DNA of 11,330 bases, from the NCBI GenBank assembly GCA_017995495.1, contig JAGOIS010000033.1, forward strand, positions 1 through 11,330, in the 5' to 3' direction. The notes beneath the pieces were generated by a model that did not search any database, had not been told where the DNA came from, and was given only the letters and a program-made list of their open reading frames with translations. Every line of letters begins with the position of its first letter. Position 1 is the stretch's first letter. This DNA is from Candidatus Cloacimonadota bacterium. Lineage in GTDB: Bacteria; Cloacimonadota; Cloacimonadia; Cloacimonadales; Cloacimonadaceae. This document shows, one piece after another, positions 7,401-11,330 of this stretch. A program made the position numbers and the translations under genes.

Positions 7401-7758
7401 CACGCAGTACACGTCTGTGACCAGCGGTTACCGTTATGTGCGCAGCGATTACAGCGATCAGACCAACATCTTCACTGGAGGTTCTGCCACAGTCTACCGC
7501 CCCAACGTGCAATTCAACCTGAATCCCTCCGCGCTTGCAGCCCCGGAGATCTCCATCGCCCCCAACGGGACCAGCGGAGTGACCGTTTCCTGGGGCATGG
7601 TTACCAACGCCAACCGGTATCAGGTCTTGCGTTCGCTGGAACCCTTCGGAGAGTTTACCCACCTGGCTTACACCGAAGATCTGAATTATGTGGACTCAGA
7701 GATCCACGACCGGGCTTTCTATCAAGTAAAAGCCCTGTTGATGTTAAAGGCTGAATAG
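4483..7758 (+). CDS. Secreted multidomain S8 (subtilisin-like) protease, paralogue 1
   Basis: 1091 residues. A signal peptide (1-23, hydrophobic core LLIALIIVFSTLSLAAA) is followed by a fervidolysin-like propeptide (about 24-190) with PGHIRIKL and the VQWAEPVY end motif. The S8 catalytic domain (about 200-513) has Asp218 in QDQG, His272 in DHGCH, oxyanion Asn378 in AAGNS and Ser448 in GTSMACPH, so it looks active. An acidic loop NGIDDDGNGYVDD (242-254) may bind calcium. Behind it lie a bacterial Ig-like domain (Big_7 type, 517-606), a jelly-roll/MAM-like domain (614-743, ending GWLDHIIFP), a fibronectin III domain (750-832), an unnamed beta module (about 837-1015) and a short terminal FN3-like domain. 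No membrane anchor or type IX sorting tail is evident. Its likely job is extracellular or surface protein breakdown. Cys215, Cys274 and Cys435 near the active site are absent from paralogue 2. The start is chosen from the shared ribosome site and signal peptide. Confidence 0.92.
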   Translation: MNSMKTLLIALIIVFSTLSLAAAPRFGERPFIDIYQVPDSAIEPGHIRIKLSEARSPQVQAFRYENDTLASFGIAELDELTQQFGITKITPVFGDVSRNNKWGWRHIEWGLHLWFDLQVDSRANIRDIVMAYRAKAGSVQWAEPVYAKVLYGVQDDLAKKLIEEGQLSRWTPNDPRYAEQWHYNNTGQTGGTVDADIDLPEAWDIEKGHTEVVVCIQDQGVQANHPDLAASMWINPGEIAGNGIDDDGNGYVDDVNGYNFYQNTNSIVAGDHGCHVSGTVAGVNNNGVGVSGVAGGSGTGNGVRLMSTQVFDPNSGGGGFDVAPVYAADNGACISQNSWGYTSVGNYEQSVLDAIDYFNANGGGTVMSNGISIYAAGNSQSSGQWYPGCYSGVFAVAATTHNDTKAWYSNYDTWVDVSAPGGETNSVTSQGVLSCWSGSTYGFYQGTSMACPHTSGVAALVVSFAHRNGRTLSSAEVEDILESTADDHYGVNQSYIGKLGSGRINAYQALLATDPTLPSLTITEPASGAVIDLNSIVTVNATATDTDGYITGVAFYLDDVLQATDTSSPYSWVWNTNGLPGGAYTIMATATDNDGNSVSRSITITLLAPPDEGFETGDFTLFPWVNNSSVPWTIQTSEVFSGTYAAKSGDIGSNSTTTLSLPITVSESGSISFYYKVSSESGYDYLRFYIDGVLQNEWSGSAGWALASFPISSGNKTLAWTYYKDVYVDSGSDCGWLDHIIFPPMGIYYAPPRNLTAISGNKVVELNWLAPGSGTPTSYSVYRDGAFLASTTGLTYTDITVTNDIIYSYYVTAIYAEGVSEPSNTVTAFPTANPPVNVIIGDGTSSSGSSEACPINQYYESLHGQSVYTAAELNAKGIYGPAIINQIGFNVTGLPSNAMPNYIIRMGHTSAGNVANWIPAVNLTQVWSSTSYQPTATGWNMLTLANPFTWNGTDNIVIDTAFSQIGSWTSSGTTQYTSVTSGYRYVRSDYSDQTNIFTGGSATVYRPNVQFNLNPSALAAPEISIAPNGTSGVTVSWGMVTNANRYQVLRSLEPFGEFTHLAYTEDLNYVDSEIHDRAFYQVKALLMLKAE
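4501..4939 (+). repeat. Near-identical 439-bp segment, copy 1 (signal peptide and propeptide)
   Basis: Aligned with 8002-8440 at a constant offset of 3501 bp, I count 7 differences in 439 bases, about 98% identity. This includes an unbroken identical run from 4686 to 4836. Identity drops sharply right after 4939, with about 9 changes in the next 42 bases. Confidence 0.9.
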
Positions 7759-7789
7759 TCTCTGTAGAAAATAACAGCCGAAAATCACT

Positions 7790-7830
7790 CCGGCCCCGCC
7801 CACCTTTGGGACGCTGGGCCGGTTTTTTTT
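7790..7830 (+). terminator. Rho-independent terminator after paralogue 1
   Basis: A 7-bp stem CCGGCCC (7790-7796) / GGGCCGG (7816-7822), with a possible inner CCCA/TGGG stem in the loop, runs straight into eight T (7823-7830). It lies 31 bp after the stop codon. The two proteases are therefore probably separate transcription units rather than one operon. Confidence 0.88.
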
Positions 7831-7909
7831 CTGGGCGCTTTCTCATTTTCTGCCAACCATGCCTGATGTGTGATCTGGTCTGCTTGTATGCCGTGGACAG
7901 AGAAACTGA

Positions 7910-7915
7910 TTGACA
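7910..7915 (+). promoter_or_regulatory. Candidate -35 element upstream of second protease
   Basis: TTGACA in the context ATTGACAAA, with CTGCCT shortly after, mirrors the element at 4293-4298. It comes after the terminator and 68 bp before the start codon. No good -10 box is visible at 16-18 bp. Confidence 0.35.
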
Positions 7916-7964
7916 AATCTCTGCCTGCGATTTTGTGGAAAATGAGATAAACTAAATCCCTTTT

Positions 7965-7980
7965 AAGGAGAAGAGAAGGA
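7965..7980 (+). promoter_or_regulatory. Ribosome binding region of second protease
   Basis: AAGGAGAAGAGAAGGA sits directly before CTT-ATG (7984). It matches the leader of the first protease apart from small changes and fixes the equivalent start codon in both genes. Confidence 0.7.
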
Positions 7981-7983
7981 CTT

Positions 7984-10900
7984 ATGAACAGAATTAAACC
8001 CCTCCTGATCGCGCTGATCATCGTATTCAGCACGCTCAGCCTCGCCGCCGCACCGCGATTTGGCGAACGTCCCTTCATTGATATTTATCAGGCTCCTGAC
8101 AGTGCCATCGAACCCGGCCATATCAGGATCAAACTCAGCGAGGCGAGATCGCCCCAGGTACAGGCTTTCCGCTACGAAAACGGCAGCCTGGCCAGCTTTG
8201 GCATCGCCGAACTGGACGAGCTGACCCAACAATTTGGGATCACAAAGATCACCCCCGTTTTCGGAGACGTGTCCCGGAACAACAAATGGGGTTGGCGCCA
8301 CATCGAATGGGGCCTGCATCTTTGGTTTGACCTGCAGATTGACAGCCGGGCGAACATCCGCGACATCGTGATGGCCTACCGTGCCAAAGCCGGCAGCGTG
8401 CAATGGGCCGAACCAGTTTACGCGAAAGTGCTTTACGGCGCGAGTGACGATCTGGCAAAAAACCTGATCGAAGCAGGCCAGCTTTCCCGCTGGACACCAA
8501 ACGATCCGCGTTATGATGAACAGTGGCACTACAACAACACCGGCCAGACCGGCGGAACGGTGGACGCCGACATCGACCTGCCCGAGGCCTGGGACCTGGA
8601 AGCCGGCAATGCCGAAGTGGTGGTGGCCGTGGAAGACCAGGGGATCCAGTTCAACCATCCTGACCTGGCCGCCAACATGTGGATCAATAGTGGTGAAGTA
8701 GCCGGCAACGGGATCGATGATGACGGCAACGGCTACGTGGACGATATCTACGGATACAATTTTACGAGCGGTACCGGGACCATCTCACCCGGAGATCACG
8801 GGACTCACACTTCAGGCACCATCGGAGCCGTAACCAACAATGGGGTAGGTGTTTCCGGAATAGCCGGGGGCACGGGTTCCGGGAACGGGGTCCGGCTGAT
8901 GAGCACCCAGGTTTTTCTGGGTTCATCCGGCGGCAGCGGTTTTGAAACAGCTCCCGTGTACGGAGCCGACAACGGGGCCTGTATTTCCCAGAACAGCTGG
9001 GGCTACACCTCGGCAGGTTATTATGAGCAGTCAGTATTGGACGGCATAGACTATTTCAATGCCAATGGCGGCGGAGTTGTATTGGATGGCGGTATCACGA
9101 TCTATGCCGCGGGAAACAGCTATGGCACAGGCGATTACTATCCCGGCTGCTACAGCGGTTCCTTTGCCGTTGCCTCCACCGACCACAACGACCAGAAGGT
9201 GGATTATTCCAACTACGGCGCCTGGGTTGATGTTTCAGCTCCCGGCGGTGACACGGACAGCGCTGAAGAACAGGGCGTCCTGAGCACAGTGACAGGCAAC
9301 TCCTATGATTTCTATCAGGGCACCTCGATGGCCTGTCCGCACACCTCAGGCGTGGCGGCTCTGGTGGTATCTTTTGCCTACCGCAACGGACGCGTCCTCT
9401 CAAACGCGGAACTGGCCGACCTGATCAGGGACAGCGCCGATGATCACTATGGGGTCAACCAAGGTTACCTTGGGATGCTGGGAACCGGACGCATCAACGC
9501 CTATCAAGCCATTTTGGCGGCGGATCCCACCCTGCCCTCGCTCTCCATCACAGAGCCCGCCAACGGCGCGGTGATCGACCTGAACAGCATTATCACCGTG
9601 AATGCCACCGCCACTGATACCGACGGTTATATCACCGGCGTGGCCTTCTACCTGGATGATGCACTGCAGACCACCGATACTTCCAGCCCCTATTCCTGGG
9701 TTTGGGACACCAACGGACTGCCAGGCGGGACCCACACCATCCGGGCTGCAGCCACCGACAATGATGACAACAGCGTTAGCCGCAGCATCACGATCACCCT
9801 GCTGGCACCTCCGGATGAGGGCTTTGAGTCTGGCGACTTCACCCTCTACCCTTGGGAAAACAGCAGCTCGGTGCCTTGGTCGGTTCAGGCCTCGGAAAAG
9901 TTCTCCGGCACCTACTCCGCCAAGTCCGGAGACATTGGCGGCAGCTCCAGCACCACCCTCAGCCTGCCTGTGGTGATCAGCTCAGCGGATAACGTTAGTT
10001 TTTGGTACAAGGTTTCATCGGAATCCGGATGGGACTATCTCCGCTTCTACATAGACAATGTGCAGCAGGGAGAGTGGTCCGGTTCCGCGGGCTGGTCGGA
10101 AGCCAGTTATACCATGTCTTCCGGACCCCACACCCTCAAATGGACCTATTCCAAGGATGGATCCGGGGATACTGGCAGCGACTGCGCTTGGCTGGATCAC
10201 ATCATCTTCCCGCCCATGGGCATCTACTATGCCCCGCCGCGCAATTTGGTGGCCACCTCTGGCAACGCGTTTGTGGACCTGGAATGGCAGGCTCCGGCTT
10301 CCGGGAGCCCCACCAGTTACAAGATCCACCGCGATGGCAGCTTCCTGGCCAGCACGGGAGACCTCACCTACACCGACACCAACGTGATCAACGACACCAA
10401 CTACCAATACTATGTAACGGCCATCTACGACACTGAGGAATCTGATCCCTCGAACACTGTGTCGGCCTTCCCCACAGCCAATCCGGCCATCGAAATAACC
10501 ATCGGCAATGGCACCTCCACCCAGTCCTATCCCATCGACCGTTACTACAACTACTCCAGCCACGAGGCCATCTACCTGTCCACTGAGATAGGCACGGCGG
10601 GAACCATCAAGTCCATTGCCTTCCACAAGGCCAGCGGATCGGACGTGAACACCATCCAGGCTGTGACCATCTACATGAAGAACACCACCGCGTCCACCCT
10701 GGCCACCGGGACCTATTCCACCACCGGTTATACCCAGGTGTACAGCGGCAACTGGCCCAACACCGCCACCAGCGGCTGGATGGAGGTGAACCTGGACACC
10801 CTGTTCCCCTATGACGGCACCAACCTCTCCATCCTCACCATCAAGGGGAATCAAGCCTATATCACCAATTATCCCTACTGGTCCTACACCAATTCCTCAA

Positions 10901-11330
10901 CCACCCGCGCGCGCCAGGCCCGCAGCGATACATCCCAGCCGACCTCGCTGACCGCCAGCAACAACCAGCCCAACCTGAGGCTGAGGCTCTTCCCGATGTC
11001 CGCCGAGCTCTATCCCGCCCAGAATCTGTTGGCGGAAGCCGGCAACGGCTTTGTGGCACTCAGTTGGGACGCGCCCTATTTCGGAATCCCCAGCGGATAC
11101 CAGATCTTCCGTGACGGCAGCCTGCTCACCACTGTGACGGGGCTCACCTACACGGACAGCGCCGTGGTGAATGAGACCACCTACAGCTACTACGTGGTGG
11201 CAATTTACAACGGCGAGGCCGCGGATCCCTCCAACACGGTTCAGGCCACCCCGACCTCCAATCTGCCGGTGGAAGCCACCCTCGGCACCGGCAGCTTCAG
11301 CAGCGGCGTCGCGACACCCTGCCCGGTGAA
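7984..11330 (+). CDS. Secreted multidomain S8 (subtilisin-like) protease, paralogue 2 (3' end missing)
   Basis: Open from the ATG to the right edge, 1115 complete codons with no stop. It aligns gap-free with paralogue 1 to about residue 836: signal peptide, propeptide, and S8 domain with Asp218 (VAVEDQG), His272 (DHGTH), Asn378 (AAGNS) and Ser448 (GTSMACPH), all at the same numbers. The Ig-like domain (517-606), jelly-roll domain (614-743, GSDCAWLDHIIFP) and fibronectin III domain (750-832) follow. It then differs: a beta module beginning ITIGNGTSTQSYPIDRYY (about 837-1005), a second fibronectin III domain (about 1012-1092), and the start of another beta module (VEATLGTGS, about 1096 on) resembling the module of paralogue 1. 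It is therefore longer than its neighbour. Its own leader and the preceding terminator suggest independent expression. Predicted role: a secreted protease with extra adhesive or substrate-binding modules. Confidence 0.92.
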   Translation, partial: MNRIKPLLIALIIVFSTLSLAAAPRFGERPFIDIYQAPDSAIEPGHIRIKLSEARSPQVQAFRYENGSLASFGIAELDELTQQFGITKITPVFGDVSRNNKWGWRHIEWGLHLWFDLQIDSRANIRDIVMAYRAKAGSVQWAEPVYAKVLYGASDDLAKNLIEAGQLSRWTPNDPRYDEQWHYNNTGQTGGTVDADIDLPEAWDLEAGNAEVVVAVEDQGIQFNHPDLAANMWINSGEVAGNGIDDDGNGYVDDIYGYNFTSGTGTISPGDHGTHTSGTIGAVTNNGVGVSGIAGGTGSGNGVRLMSTQVFLGSSGGSGFETAPVYGADNGACISQNSWGYTSAGYYEQSVLDGIDYFNANGGGVVLDGGITIYAAGNSYGTGDYYPGCYSGSFAVASTDHNDQKVDYSNYGAWVDVSAPGGDTDSAEEQGVLSTVTGNSYDFYQGTSMACPHTSGVAALVVSFAYRNGRVLSNAELADLIRDSADDHYGVNQGYLGMLGTGRINAYQAILAADPTLPSLSITEPANGAVIDLNSIITVNATATDTDGYITGVAFYLDDALQTTDTSSPYSWVWDTNGLPGGTHTIRAAATDNDDNSVSRSITITLLAPPDEGFESGDFTLYPWENSSSVPWSVQASEKFSGTYSAKSGDIGGSSSTTLSLPVVISSADNVSFWYKVSSESGWDYLRFYIDNVQQGEWSGSAGWSEASYTMSSGPHTLKWTYSKDGSGDTGSDCAWLDHIIFPPMGIYYAPPRNLVATSGNAFVDLEWQAPASGSPTSYKIHRDGSFLASTGDLTYTDTNVINDTNYQYYVTAIYDTEESDPSNTVSAFPTANPAIEITIGNGTSTQSYPIDRYYNYSSHEAIYLSTEIGTAGTIKSIAFHKASGSDVNTIQAVTIYMKNTTASTLATGTYSTTGYTQVYSGNWPNTATSGWMEVNLDTLFPYDGTNLSILTIKGNQAYITNYPYWSYTNSSTTRARQARSDTSQPTSLTASNNQPNLRLRLFPMSAELYPAQNLLAEAGNGFVALSWDAPYFGIPSGYQIFRDGSLLTTVTGLTYTDSAVVNETTYSYYVVAIYNGEAADPSNTVQATPTSNLPVEATLGTGSFSSGVATPCPV
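8002..8440 (+). repeat. Near-identical 439-bp segment, copy 2 (signal peptide and propeptide)
   Basis: Partner of 4501-4939; see that entry for the identity count. Changes are scattered and most third-codon positions are unchanged. That is unlike the rest of the pair, where silent differences are common. A long direct repeat this close to its partner could recombine and delete or fuse the two genes. Confidence 0.9.

Noticed and set aside
10015..10854. 279-codon minus-strand frame opposite paralogue 2
   Set aside because: It is a Gly/Val-rich shadow of the Ser/Thr-rich fibronectin region, with the clear coding frame on the plus strand.

Overview
The window looks like bacterial chromosome from a Gram-negative anaerobe. 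G+C is a little over half by eye. The best guess is the Cloacimonadota (candidate WWE1) or a relative, because the large secreted S8 proteases built from Ig-like, jelly-roll, fibronectin-III and unnamed beta modules resemble what that phylum encodes. This assignment is an inference from protein style; no marker gene or RNA gene is present.

Layout: (1) 1-1585, plus strand: the 3' end of a PEP-utilising enzyme (swivelling phosphohistidine domain), then 39 bp later a long, divergent glyceraldehyde-3-phosphate dehydrogenase closed by a clear intrinsic terminator. Both belong to lower glycolysis/gluconeogenesis. (2) 1686-3920, minus strand: a complete single-HMA copper-exporting P1B ATPase (CopA) with its own promoter and no adjacent copper chaperone or regulator. 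It converges on the GAPDH gene. (3) 3921-4482: a divergent intergenic region without a credible gene. It holds a 73-bp near-perfect palindrome made of six 11-bp units (three direct, three inverted) and a second, 25-bp inverted repeat over a TATAAT box. (4) 4483-7758 and 7984-11330 (runs off the edge), plus strand: two tandem paralogous secreted subtilisin-like proteases separated by a terminator and a short leader.

The two proteases align without a single gap over about 836 residues. Their signal peptide and propeptide are about 98% identical in DNA, including silent sites, while the catalytic and accessory domains have diverged clearly. After residue 836 they switch to different C-terminal modules. 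This suggests a tandem duplication reshaped by gene conversion at the 5' end and module exchange at the 3' end.

Metabolically the picture is a fermenter that secretes proteases to feed on protein, with central carbon enzymes and copper efflux as housekeeping. No phage, transposon, CRISPR, tRNA or rRNA was seen.
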